NCBI RefSeq assembly: GCF_001591965.1
Contig: NZ_BCVX01000014.1
Span: forward strand, 62,001 to 126,000
Source of the DNA: Lysinibacillus odysseyi 34hs-1 = NBRC 100172
Lineage (GTDB): Bacteria; Bacillota; Bacilli; Bacillales_A; Planococcaceae
Reading direction: 5' to 3'
Length of the DNA stretch: 64,000 bases
This document shows, piece after piece, positions 25,870-35,699 of the stretch. Numbering within the stretch: position 1 is the first letter of the stretch; every line of letters starts with the position of its first letter. The notes beneath the pieces are model-generated. The model had not been told where the DNA came from, did no database searches, and worked only from the letters and a program-made list of their open reading frames with translations. Position numbers and translations under genes: made by a program.

Positions 25870-25897
25870 CGTGCTGCGAGAAGCAGCACGTTATTTT
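25863..25897. terminator. Bidirectional terminator between the ABC cassette and mlpA
   Basis: A perfect 15-bp stem (AAAATAACGTGCTGC and complement) with a GAGAA loop. A T-rich tail on each strand (ATTTTATTTC on plus, ATTTTTGTC on minus) lets it serve both convergent units. It overlaps both stop regions. Confidence 0.92.
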
Positions 25898-27116
25898 ATT
25901 TCGGTCCAATAATCGCAATGGCCGGTTCGGCTTTTAAAATTTTCTCGATCAGTGCATCCACTGATTCCATCGTAATTGTATCAATTCGTTGTAAAATATC
26001 ATCCACTGACCGATGCGTCCCGTGAACAAGCTCATTGATCCCGTTTCGATTCATATGTGCTTCCGTTCCTTCTAGGCCCAATACGAAGCTGCCCTTCAGC
26101 TGCTCCTTCGCATTTTCCAATTCCTCTTCTGTCACGCCGCCTGTCACCAAATCAAACAGGGTGTTATCGATCTGATGCTGCAGGCTGTCGAGGTTCTGCT
26201 TAGATGCACTTGCATAAATCGTAAAAGCACCTACATCGGCATAGCTCGATTGGTAGCTGAACACCGAATAAGCCAGGCCTCGCTCTTCCCGCACTTCCTG
26301 GAACAGCCGGGAGCTCATATTGCCGCCGATAATATTATTCAGCGCAATAAAGCTGTACATACTCGGATCCTTCACACCAATTGCCGGGAAGGAAATGGCA
26401 ATATGCGCCTGCTCGGTATCACGGACTTTTACAATTTCACCCGCTTTGAAGGCTGGATATGTTAATTTCGTTTCCATTGCCTGTGAAGAAGGCTCAAATG
26501 TACCAAACAGCTCCTCGATTTTTGTGAGCAGGCCGTGTTCAATATTCCCAGCTACTGAAATGACAATGTTTTGCGGTGTATAATGTTTTGCCATGTAGCG
26601 GCGTATCATTTCTGCATCGAATGTTGCAAGCGTTTCGGCTGTCCCTAAAATCGGTCTGCCAAGTGCGTCTTCCGGATACATGACGCTCCATAAAATTTCA
26701 TGGACGTCATCATCAGGAGCATCTTCGCTCATATAGATTTCTTCCAGCACTACTTGACGCTCCCGTTCAATCTCCTCAGGAAGAAAGGCAGAGTTAAAAA
26801 ACATATCAGCCAGTATCTCAATAGCAAGCTCACCGTGATGATCTAGTACTTTGGCAAAATAGCATGTATTCTCTTTTGATGTAAAGGCATTGATTTCGCC
26901 GCCGATTCGATCGAATTCTTCTGCAATTTGTCTTGCAGAGCGCGTATGTGTTCCTTTAAAAAGCATATGCTCTATAAAATGCGTAATCCCATTCTCTTCG
27001 GGATTTTCATATCTTGATCCGGCATTTACCCATATGCCGACAGATAGTGAGCGGACATGATCAATCTGCTCTGATACAATTCTAACGCCATTTTTACATT
27101 TCGTTACCTTAACCAT
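25896..27116 (-). CDS. mlpA: M16 zinc peptidase MlpA/YmxG type
   Basis: A 406-residue pitrilysin-family peptidase. The inverted zinc motif is intact (H46-F-I-E49-H50) with the downstream glutamate in VVLEEIYMSED. The frame extends to 27149, but the family start (KxKNGVRIV) and a GGGGG ribosome site favour ATG 27116. B. subtilis MlpA lies next to pnp and ymxH and has been linked to control of protease gene expression. Here the polysaccharide deacetylase gene ylxY that separates it from pnp in B. subtilis is missing, and the ABC cassette follows on the other strand. Confidence 0.9.
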   Translation of the reverse strand: MVKVTKCKNGVRIVSEQIDHVRSLSVGIWVNAGSRYENPEENGITHFIEHMLFKGTHTRSARQIAEEFDRIGGEINAFTSKENTCYFAKVLDHHGELAIEILADMFFNSAFLPEEIERERQVVLEEIYMSEDAPDDDVHEILWSVMYPEDALGRPILGTAETLATFDAEMIRRYMAKHYTPQNIVISVAGNIEHGLLTKIEELFGTFEPSSQAMETKLTYPAFKAGEIVKVRDTEQAHIAISFPAIGVKDPSMYSFIALNNIIGGNMSSRLFQEVREERGLAYSVFSYQSSYADVGAFTIYASASKQNLDSLQHQIDNTLFDLVTGGVTEEELENAKEQLKGSFVLGLEGTEAHMNRNGINELVHGTHRSVDDILQRIDTITMESVDALIEKILKAEPAIAIIGPK

Positions 27117-27227
27117 ATTTCCCCCAATTGACCAAACAAGAGGCTGCACCGAAGTACAACCTCTCCATCTCGTCGTTATCTAACTATTTGCTTCGCCCAT
27201 TTCTTAGTGGCAGCGGCAAATTAATTT

Positions 27228-29339
27228 TTATTCTTGCTCAGCGCGTTCTTTTTCTTCTTTAATAACCACTTTACGTGACAGGTTGACACGGCCTTGGTTA
27301 TCGATTTCAATACATTTCACAAGAAGCTGATCGCCCAGCTTTAATACATCCTCTACCGCTTTCGTACGTTCTTCTTGGATTTCCGAAATATGCAGCAGGC
27401 CGTCTTTTCCTGGGAAGATTTCACAAAATGCACCGAATTTTTCGATACGCTTCACTGTCGCCATGTAGTACTCGCCGACTTTTGCTTCACGGACGATTGA
27501 TTCGATAATCTCTTTCGCACGTTGATTCATTTCTTCATCTGCTGAAGAAATGTAGATTGTGCCATCTTGTTCTGTATCGATTTTTACGCCTGTTTCATCG
27601 ATGATTTTGTTAATCTGTTTACCGCCAGGTCCGATAACATCACGGATTTTATCTGGATTGATTTTAATGACAACAATTTTTGGTGCATATTTAGAAAGCT
27701 TTTCACGAGGCTGTGAAAGAGTTGACATCATATGCTCTAAAATTTGCATACGGCCAATTTTCGCCTGTGTTAATGCTTCTTCTAAAATCTCACGGGATAA
27801 TCCGTCAATTTTGATATCCATTTGAAGTGCTGTTACACCCTTCGCTGTACCTGCTACTTTGAAGTCCATATCACCAAGATGATCTTCCATACCTTGGATA
27901 TCTGTCAATACTGTATAGTGCTCGCCTTTTTTTACAAGGCCCATTGCAATACCTGCAACCGGCGCTTTTAATGGCACACCTGCATCCATCATCGCTAATG
28001 TGGAAGCACAGATTGACGCCTGGGAAGTTGATCCGTTTGATTCAAGCACTTCTGATACACAACGAATTGCATATGGGAAATCTTTTTCATCTGGAATCAC
28101 TGCTAATAATGCACGCTCACCTAGCGCACCATGACCGATTTCACGACGGCCCGGCCCACGCATTGGACCTGTTTCCCCTACAGAGAATTGCGGGAAGTTG
28201 TAATGGTGCATCCAGCGTTTTGATTCCTCTACACCTAGTCCATCAATGATCTGTACATCACCTAGCGCTCCCAATGTACAGATAGATAGAGCCTGTGTTT
28301 GACCACGTGTGAATAGACCTGAACCGTGTGTACGTGGAAGAATGCCTACTTCTGAAGAAAGCGGACGAATTTCGTCTTGCTTACGGCCATCTGGACGTAC
28401 TTTATCTTCTGTAATAAGACGACGTACTTCGTCTTTTACCATTTTATCTAAAATAGCTTTTACTTGTTTTAGTGTTTCTTCATCAGCCTCTTGAGCCTCA
28501 TATGATTCAACTACACGAGTTTTTACTGCTGTGATATTTTCTTCACGTTCTTGTTTATCGACTGTCTGGATTGCTTCGTTCATCTCAGCTTCGCTAGTCG
28601 CCTTGATTGCCGCTGTAAGCTCCGCATCAAGCTCATAAAGCTCTACCGGACGTTTCTCTTTTCCAACTTCTGCAACAATCTGCTCTTGCAGGGCAATTAA
28701 TTTTTTGATTTCTTCATGTCCGAACATGATGGCTTCAAGCATAATTTCTTCCGGCACTTCCAGCGCACCGGCTTCTACCATGTTGATGGCATCTTTGTTC
28801 CCTGCTACAGTTAAATGAATTGTGCTTTCTGCAGCTTGGTCCACTGTCGGGTTCACAACAAATTCACCGTTGATGTAGCCAACGTGCACACCGGCAATCG
28901 GACCATCGAACGGGATATCTGAAATTGCTAAAGCAAGGGATGACCCAAACATTGCTGCCATATCTGAAGGACAATCTTGGTCATTAGACATAACCATAGA
29001 AATAACTTGTACTTCATTACGGAAGCCATCCGGGAACATTGGGCGGATTGGGCGGTCAATCAGACGGCTTGTCAATACCGCTTGTTCTGATGGACGGCCT
29101 TCACGTTTAATAAAGCCTCCAGGGATTTTACCTGCTGCGTATAATCGTTCTTCATAGTTTACTGTTAATGGGAAGAAATCTAAAGGTTTTGGAGATTTTG
29201 ACATGGTAGCAGTCGCCAGTACTGCTGTTTCTCCGTAACGCACCATCGCTGCGCCATTTGCTTGTTTTGCTAACTGTCCTACTTCTATTACTAAAGGACG
29301 GCCAGCCCATTCGTATGAATAGACTTTTTTGTCGTTCAT
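27228..29339 (-). CDS. pnp: Polyribonucleotide nucleotidyltransferase (PNPase)
   Basis: A 703-residue phosphorolytic 3'-5' exoribonuclease. It has two RNase PH domains (second one with [16 protein letters not shown] and the [15 protein letters not shown] block), an all-alpha linker between them, then KH ([20 protein letters not shown]) and S1 ([17 protein letters not shown]) RNA-binding domains at the C-terminus. Length is normal. It follows rpsO and its terminator, as in Bacillus and E. coli. No convincing -10/-35 pair was found in the roughly 160 bases before the start, so a weak promoter or read-through from rpsO is likely. Confidence 0.97.
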   Translation of the reverse strand: MNDKKVYSYEWAGRPLVIEVGQLAKQANGAAMVRYGETAVLATATMSKSPKPLDFFPLTVNYEERLYAAGKIPGGFIKREGRPSEQAVLTSRLIDRPIRPMFPDGFRNEVQVISMVMSNDQDCPSDMAAMFGSSLALAISDIPFDGPIAGVHVGYINGEFVVNPTVDQAAESTIHLTVAGNKDAINMVEAGALEVPEEIMLEAIMFGHEEIKKLIALQEQIVAEVGKEKRPVELYELDAELTAAIKATSEAEMNEAIQTVDKQEREENITAVKTRVVESYEAQEADEETLKQVKAILDKMVKDEVRRLITEDKVRPDGRKQDEIRPLSSEVGILPRTHGSGLFTRGQTQALSICTLGALGDVQIIDGLGVEESKRWMHHYNFPQFSVGETGPMRGPGRREIGHGALGERALLAVIPDEKDFPYAIRCVSEVLESNGSTSQASICASTLAMMDAGVPLKAPVAGIAMGLVKKGEHYTVLTDIQGMEDHLGDMDFKVAGTAKGVTALQMDIKIDGLSREILEEALTQAKIGRMQILEHMMSTLSQPREKLSKYAPKIVVIKINPDKIRDVIGPGGKQINKIIDETGVKIDTEQDGTIYISSADEEMNQRAKEIIESIVREAKVGEYYMATVKRIEKFGAFCEIFPGKDGLLHISEIQEERTKAVEDVLKLGDQLLVKCIEIDNQGRVNLSRKVVIKEEKERAEQE

Positions 29340-29499
29340 CTAATGAACCCCTTTCTACATTAAGACACACTACGTTACTTTATTATGTACCATAGTTAGT
29401 GTATCAAAAAAGCGTTTTCTATGCTAAATATTTTCAATAAATTACGTGAATTTTCGGAATGCCAATTTAGGAGATGATTGCCACGCTAAATACATAAAG

Positions 29500-29525
29500 A
29501 AAAAGCGGGAAAAATCCCGCTTTTT
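29500..29525 (-). terminator. Terminator of rpsO
   Basis: Minus strand AAAAAGCGGGA, loop TTTT, TCCCGCTTTTT, then CTTTATG; also usable on the plus strand. It lies about 95 bases after rpsO and separates it from pnp. The rest of the 29340-29621 gap shows no gene. Confidence 0.85.
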
Positions 29526-29621
29526 GTCATGTCAAGCTTTACGCGTCTACTCTCCGCCACGCCTGATCCAAACAGTTTGTGTGCAGGAGCTAAAATGAAC
29601 ACGTTCAGCCTTTCGAATAGA

Positions 29622-29891
29622 TTAGCGACGTAATCCAAGTTTGTTGATTAGTTCACGGTAACGTTGTACGTCTGTGTTACGTAGGTATTTAAGTAAGTGA
29701 CGACGACGACCTACCATTTTAAGAAGACCACGTTGTGAGTGGAAGTCTTTTTTGTGAGTTGCTAAGTGAGCATTTAAAGCGTTGATTTCAGCAGTTAATA
29801 CAGCGATTTGTACTTCTGGTGAACCAGTATCGCTTTCGTGTGTGCGGTACTCAGCAATGATTTCGTTTTTGCGTTCTTTTGTGATTGCCAT
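29622..29891 (-). CDS. rpsO: 30S ribosomal protein S15
   Basis: Standard 89-residue S15 with [16 protein letters not shown], the conserved [13 protein letters not shown] and [10 protein letters not shown] segments that bind 16S rRNA h20-h22. AGGAGG lies 6-8 bases before the ATG. Its leader is structured, and S15 commonly represses its own translation through such leaders. Confidence 0.98.
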   Translation of the reverse strand: MAITKERKNEIIAEYRTHESDTGSPEVQIAVLTAEINALNAHLATHKKDFHSQRGLLKMVGRRRHLLKYLRNTDVQRYRELINKLGLRR

Positions 29892-29904
29892 ATGAATGGA
29901 CCTC

Positions 29905-29992
29905 CTAAATAGTAAAAAATATCCCCGTTAGCTAAGCTATCGTTGGAGTATCGGAAAGCCGGGCTAAGGTTCGTACGATTTTTGTACTGATA
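29905..29992 (-). ncRNA. Candidate S15-binding mRNA leader of rpsO
   Basis: Between the promoter and the ribosome site the minus strand has a GC-rich, structured stretch: TTAGCCCG can pair with CGGGGATA, and CGATAGC...GCTAACG forms an inner hairpin with one mismatch. This resembles the junction-type S15 autoregulatory leaders known in Bacillales. I cannot run a covariance model, so the family match is inference. Confidence 0.45.
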
Positions 29993-29993
29993 A

Positions 29994-30022
29994 ATCGTAA
30001 CATATTTTGTATAGACAAGCAA
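29994..30022 (-). promoter_or_regulatory. Probable promoter of rpsO
   Basis: Minus strand TTGCTT, 17-base spacer, TACGAT, just after the ribF stop; gives a leader of about 100 nt. Confidence 0.55.
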
Positions 30023-30025
30023 CTA

Positions 30026-30970
30026 TTAAGCGTGGCTGTTTAAATATTCAATTGCCGCCTGCTTATCCTTTTCAATTTGTGCTACCAACTCATCAATTCC
30101 ATTGAATTTCTTTTCACTTCGGATTCGGTGGTACCAGCCGACGACCACTTCCTCACCGTAAATATTTTTATCGAAGTTAAAGATATGTACCTCAATGGAT
30201 AGCTGCTTATGATCCGGATTATTGAATGTCGGTTTATAGCCAACATTACACACGCCGTCGAACCACTCGTTCTGCACCAGAATCTTGACAGCATACACTC
30301 CTGTTGCAGGAATGAAACAGCCCTCCATATGCTGCACATTCGCCGTTGGGAAGCCAAGTGTCCGTCCACGCTTGTCACCATGCACTACGATGCCTGGTAC
30401 TTCAAATGCACGCCCAAGCAGCATCCGCGCTTCTTCCATATCTCCGTCCTTCAATGCTTTACGAATGCGCGTCGAGCTAATCTTTTCAGATACATCTGTA
30501 TATTTATCGACAACCGTTACACCAAACGATTCACCGCCAAGCTGACGCATCAGCTCCATATCTCCCTTGCCGAATGCACCAAAGGAATAGTCAAAGCCGG
30601 CTGTCACATGCTTAACATTCAAATCCCGAATAAAGTGTTTGACAAAGGCTTCTGGCGAAAGCTTTGCAAAATCAGATGTGAAATTTACCACGAACACCGT
30701 GTCTATATCAAGTGTAGACAGCGTATCCAGCTTCTGCTGAAGCGGTGTAATGTAAAACACCTTTTCATTGCGCCCGCCAAGCACGATGGATGGGTGCGGA
30801 TCAAATGTCATAACCGCGCTTTTATAGCCCTTTTCTTTTGCTGTTGCAATAGCTGAGTTAATGACTGCCTGATGTCCTCTATGCACTCCATCAAAAAATC
30901 CAAGTGCCAGAGAATACGGCCCTTCTGTCGATTCCAGCTGATGCGGGTATTTTAAATGAATTACTTCCAT
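30026..30970 (-). CDS. ribF: Bifunctional riboflavin kinase/FAD synthetase
   Basis: A 314-residue enzyme that makes FMN and FAD. N-terminal adenylyltransferase domain with GFFDGVHRGH (residues 24-33), and the SSTRIRKAL motif; C-terminal kinase domain with GDKRGRTLGFPTANV and PATGVYAVKI. It is 11 bases downstream of truB in the usual Bacillales order truB-ribF-rpsO. Confidence 0.96.
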   Translation of the reverse strand: MEVIHLKYPHQLESTEGPYSLALGFFDGVHRGHQAVINSAIATAKEKGYKSAVMTFDPHPSIVLGGRNEKVFYITPLQQKLDTLSTLDIDTVFVVNFTSDFAKLSPEAFVKHFIRDLNVKHVTAGFDYSFGAFGKGDMELMRQLGGESFGVTVVDKYTDVSEKISSTRIRKALKDGDMEEARMLLGRAFEVPGIVVHGDKRGRTLGFPTANVQHMEGCFIPATGVYAVKILVQNEWFDGVCNVGYKPTFNNPDHKQLSIEVHIFNFDKNIYGEEVVVGWYHRIRSEKKFNGIDELVAQIEKDKQAAIEYLNSHA

Positions 30971-30981
30971 AACTGCGCCTC

Positions 30982-31890
30982 CTACTCGATTTCAGGGAAC
31001 ATTTTATCAGGTTTCATCTGTCCGTGCTTTGTTGGATGCTTGATATAAACTGCGAATGTCTTCCCTTCCACCCCAAACACTAATTTATCATTTACTTCTA
31101 ATAATGGATGAATCGGCAGAACTTGTCCATTAAAAATTTGCTTGCGGTTTGTGTCATCAATCTCTACATAGGGATAATCACGTAGTGCATATTCCACAGG
31201 AAGAATGAAGTCTGTATCTTGCATTTCCATTTTATCCGCTACTTGTGCCAGAGTTAAGCAATGCTCTTTTGTAAATGTTCCAGAAGACGTACGTACCAGC
31301 TCATGCATATGTGCCGGGTAACCTAGTGCCTCTCCGATTTGGACAGCAAGCGTACGGATATATGTCCCCTTGCTGCATTTGATGCGGATAGAGAATGTCA
31401 CTTCTTCTCCTTCGAACATTTCTTCTTTGCTCAGCAATTCCAGCTCATAGATCGTTACTTTTCGTGTAGGACGTTCTACCGTCTGGCCGGCACGGGCATA
31501 TTCATACAGTTTTTTACCATTCACCTTCACGGCTGAGAACATCGGCGGGGTTTGATCGATTTCCCCTGTCAATGCAGTAAGTGCTGAAAGAATCTCCTCA
31601 CGCGAGAACGATTTGAACGTTGCATCCTGCTCTACCGTTTCCCCTTCTGCATCCTCTGTCGTTGTCGATCTTCCAACAGAGACCACTGCTTCGTAGGTTT
31701 TCCCGGCATCCGTCAAATACTCGGCAATCCGTGTTGCCTGGCCGATGCAAATCGGCAAAACACCTTCAACTCCTGGATCAAGTGTACCTGTATGACCCAC
31801 TTTTTTCGTTTTCAAGATTTTTCGCAGTTTGAATACACAGTCATGGCTGGTCATTCCGCGTTCTTTCCATAATGGTAAAATGCCGTTCAT
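30982..31890 (-). CDS. truB: tRNA pseudouridine(55) synthase TruB
   Basis: A 302-residue enzyme that makes pseudouridine 55 in tRNA. The catalytic aspartate D38 is in GHTGTLDPG; KCSKGTYIR and the C-terminal PUA-like domain are present. It follows a terminator-like hairpin after rbfA. A GGACAT/ATGTCC inverted repeat with an inner GTCA/TGAC stem (31915-31948) lies in its leader; no clear promoter was seen, so expression may come by read-through. Confidence 0.95.
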   Translation of the reverse strand: MNGILPLWKERGMTSHDCVFKLRKILKTKKVGHTGTLDPGVEGVLPICIGQATRIAEYLTDAGKTYEAVVSVGRSTTTEDAEGETVEQDATFKSFSREEILSALTALTGEIDQTPPMFSAVKVNGKKLYEYARAGQTVERPTRKVTIYELELLSKEEMFEGEEVTFSIRIKCSKGTYIRTLAVQIGEALGYPAHMHELVRTSSGTFTKEHCLTLAQVADKMEMQDTDFILPVEYALRDYPYVEIDDTNRKQIFNGQVLPIHPLLEVNDKLVFGVEGKTFAVYIKHPTKHGQMKPDKMFPEIE

Positions 31891-31980
31891 TCAATTGCTC
31901 CTTTTCCATTAGAAGGACATCACTGTCAGCGTGACTAAAAAAATGTCCATTTTTACGTTGATGTTATTTTTCCTATAAGA

Positions 31981-32007
31981 AAACCCGCAGCAAATTGCGG
32001 CGGGTTT
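31981..32007 (-). terminator. Terminator after rbfA
   Basis: Minus strand AAACCCGC, partly paired loop (CGCAATTTGCT), GCGGGTTT then TCTTATAG. It closes the rimP-nusA-infB-rbfA operon, perhaps partially, 5 bases after the rbfA stop. Confidence 0.72.
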
Positions 32008-32011
32008 TTTC

Positions 32012-32356
32012 TTACTTGTCTTCATGTAAAGAGCGAAGCAGCTCGTCAATTTTATTTCCATATTCAACAGACGCGTCAAATTCAAAGGAAATCTCCGGTG
32101 TGCGGCGTAAGCGAATACGAGAACCGACTTCTGATCGGATAAAGCCTGATGCTTTTTCCAATGCTTTCAACGTTTCTGCACGCTCACGTTCGCTTCCTAA
32201 AGATGTGATATACACCGTTGCCTGCTGCAGGTCGCCTGTTACATCTACATCTGTGACGGTTACAAAGCCTACACGAGGATCTTTGATTTTACGAGTGATA
32301 ATTTCGCCGACTTCTTTCTTCATTTGTTCAGCTACTCGGTTAGAACGTAGAGACAT
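32012..32356 (-). CDS. rbfA: 30S ribosome-binding factor RbfA
   Basis: A 114-residue late 30S assembly factor with a KH-type fold: [29 protein letters not shown], and [18 protein letters not shown]. The frame extends to 32383, but the family begins MSxRxNRV and the ATG at 32356 has AAGGTGG 8 bases upstream. It is last in the nusA-infB operon. Confidence 0.95.
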   Translation of the reverse strand: MSLRSNRVAEQMKKEVGEIITRKIKDPRVGFVTVTDVDVTGDLQQATVYITSLGSERERAETLKALEKASGFIRSEVGSRIRLRRTPEISFEFDASVEYGNKIDELLRSLHEDK

Positions 32357-32421
32357 ACATGTCACCACCTTTTGTTTAAACATTCGATATCGCTTTATCC
32401 ATCTGCATGATAAAGCTGTTG

Positions 32422-32700
32422 TTATAAATATTCACGCCATATATCAAGCATTTCCCATTCCGGATTTGACTGCAGGTAGTGTACCGCGTGATTCATTTCA
32501 CGGTCGGCCGCCTCTTTCGAAGAAGAGACGGTTACGACTGCAAGACGCGTACGCTGCCACACATCCTGATGGTCAATTTCCGCTATGGAAACATTAAACT
32601 TCTGCTTTGTGCGTGTAATCATCCGCTGTAACACGGCGCGCTTTTCTTTTAACGAATGGGCAGTTTGAATGATAAATTCAATTTCCGCATATACGATCAT
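32422..32700 (-). CDS. ylxP: YlxP family protein (DUF503)
   Basis: A 92-residue protein with [12 protein letters not shown] and [15 protein letters not shown], typical of the DUF503/YlxP family found between infB and rbfA. A role in ribosome assembly has been proposed from context; activity is not established. The start overlaps the infB stop by one base (TAATG). Confidence 0.92.
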   Translation of the reverse strand: MIVYAEIEFIIQTAHSLKEKRAVLQRMITRTKQKFNVSIAEIDHQDVWQRTRLAVVTVSSSKEAADREMNHAVHYLQSNPEWEMLDIWREYL

Positions 32701-34961
32701 TATGCGCGTTTAATTTCTTCCATTACGAAGGCTTCAATAATGTCGCCTTCTTTAATGTCGTTGTAGTTTTTGATTGTAATACCACATTCGTAGCCCTTTG
32801 CCACTTCTTTTGCATCGTCCTTGAAGCGTTTTAATGAATCAAGCTCACCTTCGAATACGACAATACCTTCACGGATAATACGCACGCCTGCATCACGCTG
32901 CATTTTTCCTTCTGTAACATAAGAACCGGCAATCGTACCCACTTTGGATACTTTGATTGTTTGGCGCACTTCTGCCTGGCCGATAATTTTTTCTTCGTAC
33001 TCAGGATCAAGCATACCTTTCATTGCTGCTTCAATTTCTTCAATTACTTTGTAGATGATACGGTGTAGACGAATATCTACGCCTTCCTCTTCAGCAGCAC
33101 GTTTTGCGTTCGTATCCGGACGAACGTTGAAACCAATTACGATTGCATTCGATGCTGCAGCAAGTGAGATATCTGATTCTGTAATCGCTCCAGCACCAGT
33201 ATGGATGATTTTTACATTGACACCTTCTACATCAATTTTCATTAAAGATGCAGCCATCGCTTCTACTGTACCTTGTACGTCAGCTTTTACGATCAGGTTC
33301 AATTCTTTTACATCACCTTGGCTCATTTGCTCGAATAAGTTATCAAGCGTTACACGCTGCTTTTCAGAACGCTGTGCTTGAATAGCTGTCATCGCACGAG
33401 ATTCACCTACAGAACGCGCTGTTTTCTCGTCTTCAAATACAACGAAACGGTCCCCTGCTTGCGGTACATCATTAAGACCTGTAATTTCAACTGGTGTTGA
33501 TGGGCCAGCTTCTTTTACACGACGGCCGATGTCATTAACCATTGCACGGACACGTCCGTAAGCATGGCCTACTACGATTGGATCTCCAACGCGTAATGTA
33601 CCATCCTGTACTAATAAGGTTGCCACAGAACCGCGGCCTTTATCCAGCTGCGCTTCAATTACCGTACCTAATGCAGCACGGTTAGGATTTGCTTTTAGCT
33701 CAGCTACTTCCGAAACTAATAAAATCATTTCAAGAAGCTGATCGATTCCTTCACCCTTCAATGCTGAAATTGGTACGAAGATTGTATCGCCGCCCCAGTC
33801 TTCAGGAACAAGACCATGTTCTGTTAATTCCTGCATCACACGATCTGGATTTGCAGACGGTTTATCCATTTTGTTCACTGCAACGATAATCGGTACTTCT
33901 GCAGCTTTCGCATGGTTAATTGCTTCTACTGTTTGCGGCATTACACCGTCATCAGCAGCTACTACGATAATCGCCATGTCTGTTACTTTCGCACCGCGCG
34001 CACGCATCGTTGTAAATGCAGCATGCCCTGGTGTATCAAGGAAGGAAATCTTTTTCCCATTTACTTCTACTTGGTAAGCACCAATATGCTGTGTAATACC
34101 ACCTGCTTCTCCCGCTGTTACCTTTGTGTTACGGATGGAATCAAGCAACGTTGTTTTACCATGGTCAACGTGACCCATGATTGTAACAACCGGCGGACGC
34201 TCTTCTAGCTCAGTTTCATTTACTTCTGCTTGTTCGAAGTGCGTTTCTAGGTCTGTAATGTCTACACGTACTTCTTCTTCTACTTCTACCCCGTAATCCG
34301 CACAGATTAACTCGATTGCATCTTTATCCAACTCTTGGTTGATTGTTGCCATTACACCAAGCATGAATAATTTTTTGATAATCTCTGAAGGCTCGCGGTG
34401 AAGTTTCTTCGCAAGCTCTGCAACGGATAAACTTTCATAGAATGTAATTTTTTCTGGTAATGGCTTTTGTACCATTTGCACCGGCTGTTGTGGCTTATGC
34501 GTACGGCGCTTTCCGCCATGGATACCTGGCTTGCGGCGTTGCTGGCCACCTTTATTATTGTTACGGTTGTTATTATTGTTGTTTCCGCCTGGGCGGTTAT
34601 TATTGTTGTTTTGTGTCATATTTCTATTTTGGCTACCTTTATTCTTTTTTTCGCCCGAAGACGATGGTTGATTTGTCTGAGAAACACTACTTGCTTTTCG
34701 TTGTTGGTTTGACCCTTGTGGTCGCATTTCTTGCTTTCTGCCCTGCTCTTTCGCTTGTGCATTTGCAGGTGCTTTAGAAGGAGTTGCTGCTTTCGGTTCT
34801 GCTTTCTGCTTAAAGACAGAATCAAGTTTTGAAACAGTATCAGCTTCTAGTACAGCCATATGATTTTTCACTGGCATATTCAGCTTTCCTAACTGTTCAA
34901 TTACTTCTTTACTCGTTTTATTTACCTTTTTCGCATATTCATGAACTCTAACTTTGCTCAT
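32700..34961 (-). CDS. infB: Translation initiation factor IF-2
   Basis: A 753-residue GTPase that places initiator tRNA on the 30S subunit. It has an N-terminal helical domain (1-50), a long low-complexity linker rich in Asn, Gln, Gly and Lys (residues 55-160, with an Asn run at about 117-137, coordinates 34551-34613), a second IF2_N domain near 172-225, and the G domain with GHVDHGKT (263-270), DTPGHAAF and NKMD, followed by domains II-IV. Upstream AUG choices that produce IF2 isoforms in other bacteria were not examined further. Confidence 0.98.
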   Translation of the reverse strand: MSKVRVHEYAKKVNKTSKEVIEQLGKLNMPVKNHMAVLEADTVSKLDSVFKQKAEPKAATPSKAPANAQAKEQGRKQEMRPQGSNQQRKASSVSQTNQPSSSGEKKNKGSQNRNMTQNNNNNRPGGNNNNNNRNNNKGGQQRRKPGIHGGKRRTHKPQQPVQMVQKPLPEKITFYESLSVAELAKKLHREPSEIIKKLFMLGVMATINQELDKDAIELICADYGVEVEEEVRVDITDLETHFEQAEVNETELEERPPVVTIMGHVDHGKTTLLDSIRNTKVTAGEAGGITQHIGAYQVEVNGKKISFLDTPGHAAFTTMRARGAKVTDMAIIVVAADDGVMPQTVEAINHAKAAEVPIIVAVNKMDKPSANPDRVMQELTEHGLVPEDWGGDTIFVPISALKGEGIDQLLEMILLVSEVAELKANPNRAALGTVIEAQLDKGRGSVATLLVQDGTLRVGDPIVVGHAYGRVRAMVNDIGRRVKEAGPSTPVEITGLNDVPQAGDRFVVFEDEKTARSVGESRAMTAIQAQRSEKQRVTLDNLFEQMSQGDVKELNLIVKADVQGTVEAMAASLMKIDVEGVNVKIIHTGAGAITESDISLAAASNAIVIGFNVRPDTNAKRAAEEEGVDIRLHRIIYKVIEEIEAAMKGMLDPEYEEKIIGQAEVRQTIKVSKVGTIAGSYVTEGKMQRDAGVRIIREGIVVFEGELDSLKRFKDDAKEVAKGYECGITIKNYNDIKEGDIIEAFVMEEIKRA

Positions 34962-34975
34962 CTGCTCACCCCCGA

Positions 34976-35284
34976 TTATTTTTCGTTGAGTAGACTAGAC
35001 ATTTTCTTCGCAAACCCACTGTCTGTAATAGCTAACGCGACACGGGCTTCTTTCCCTGTGGCATGTCCGAGATCATACCGATTCCCAAGTACATGCAACT
35101 CAACGTTGTAATACTTACATTTATCTGTCAATTTTTTGCTAGTATTCGCTGAAGCATCGGATGCAAGCAATACAATTTTTGCATTGCCATGACGAATTTC
35201 TTTTATGACTAGCTCTTCTCCAGAAACCACTTTACGTGCCCTTGCTGCCAATCCCAGCAATTGCAGTACAGCTTGGTTGGTCAT
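34976..35284 (-). CDS. ylxQ: L7Ae-like RNA-binding protein YlxQ
   Basis: A 102-residue member of the L7Ae/L30e family, which binds kink-turn [19 protein letters not shown] and [16 protein letters not shown] are characteristic. It overlaps the end of the preceding gene by 4 bases and precedes infB. Its RNA target in the cell is not known from this sequence. Confidence 0.93.
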   Translation of the reverse strand: MTNQAVLQLLGLAARARKVVSGEELVIKEIRHGNAKIVLLASDASANTSKKLTDKCKYYNVELHVLGNRYDLGHATGKEARVALAITDSGFAKKMSSLLNEK

Positions 35285-35559
35285 AGAATCGACTCCCTGC
35301 GAATCAGGTGGAGTAATTCCTCATATACCTCATCTGGAATGCTCGCCTCTAATTGACGTTCTAAAATTTGTTTCTTACGCGCTAATTCAACTGCTTCTTC
35401 TGACTTAGAGACGTAGGCACCACGGCCGGATTTTTTACCCGTCGGATCTACAGACACTTCGCCTTCCTTTGAACGGACAATACGGATCATTGCCTTTTTC
35501 GGAAGCATTTCCCCTGTAGCTATACATTTACGTAATGGAATCTTTTTATTTGTCGACAT
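35281..35559 (-). CDS. rnpM: YlxR/RnpM RNA-binding protein (DUF448)
   Basis: A 92-residue protein with the GRGAYVSKS motif and the N-terminal LRKCIATGEMLPKKAMIRIVR of the DUF448 family. In B. subtilis YlxR has been reported to bind RNase P RNA and is named RnpM. It lies between nusA and ylxQ, as usual, but behind a 140-base gap that contains a long inverted repeat. Confidence 0.93.
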   Translation of the reverse strand: MSTNKKIPLRKCIATGEMLPKKAMIRIVRSKEGEVSVDPTGKKSGRGAYVSKSEEAVELARKKQILERQLEASIPDEVYEELLHLIRRESIL

Positions 35560-35594
35560 CAGAATTCACCTCTCTACAGTAACAATATACAATA

Positions 35595-35680
35595 TGCCTT
35601 CCAGTTTTAGCGCCGGGGACCTTCTGCCAGCCTTCTCGTACAGATAAAGGATGGATTTATCCAAGACAACTGGAAAGGCA
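35595..35680 (-). repeat. Long inverted repeat between nusA and rnpM
   Basis: Minus strand TGCCTTTCCAGTT and AACTGGAAGGCA pair (12 bp, one bulge) around 61 bases that themselves contain smaller stems such as GGAT...ATCC. There is no T-tract, so it is not an intrinsic terminator; it could be a processing site or a protein-binding element within the operon mRNA. Confidence 0.55.
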
Positions 35681-35699
35681 CAAAAAACTGTTTACCCGA

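Noticed and set aside
30209-30856. Plus-strand 215-codon frame opposite ribF
   Set aside because: Cys/His-rich composition and no family features; it is an antisense shadow of a clear ribF.
34551-34613. Repeat element from AAC/AAT-rich tract
   Set aside because: It encodes the Asn-rich linker of IF2, a normal variable region of that protein.
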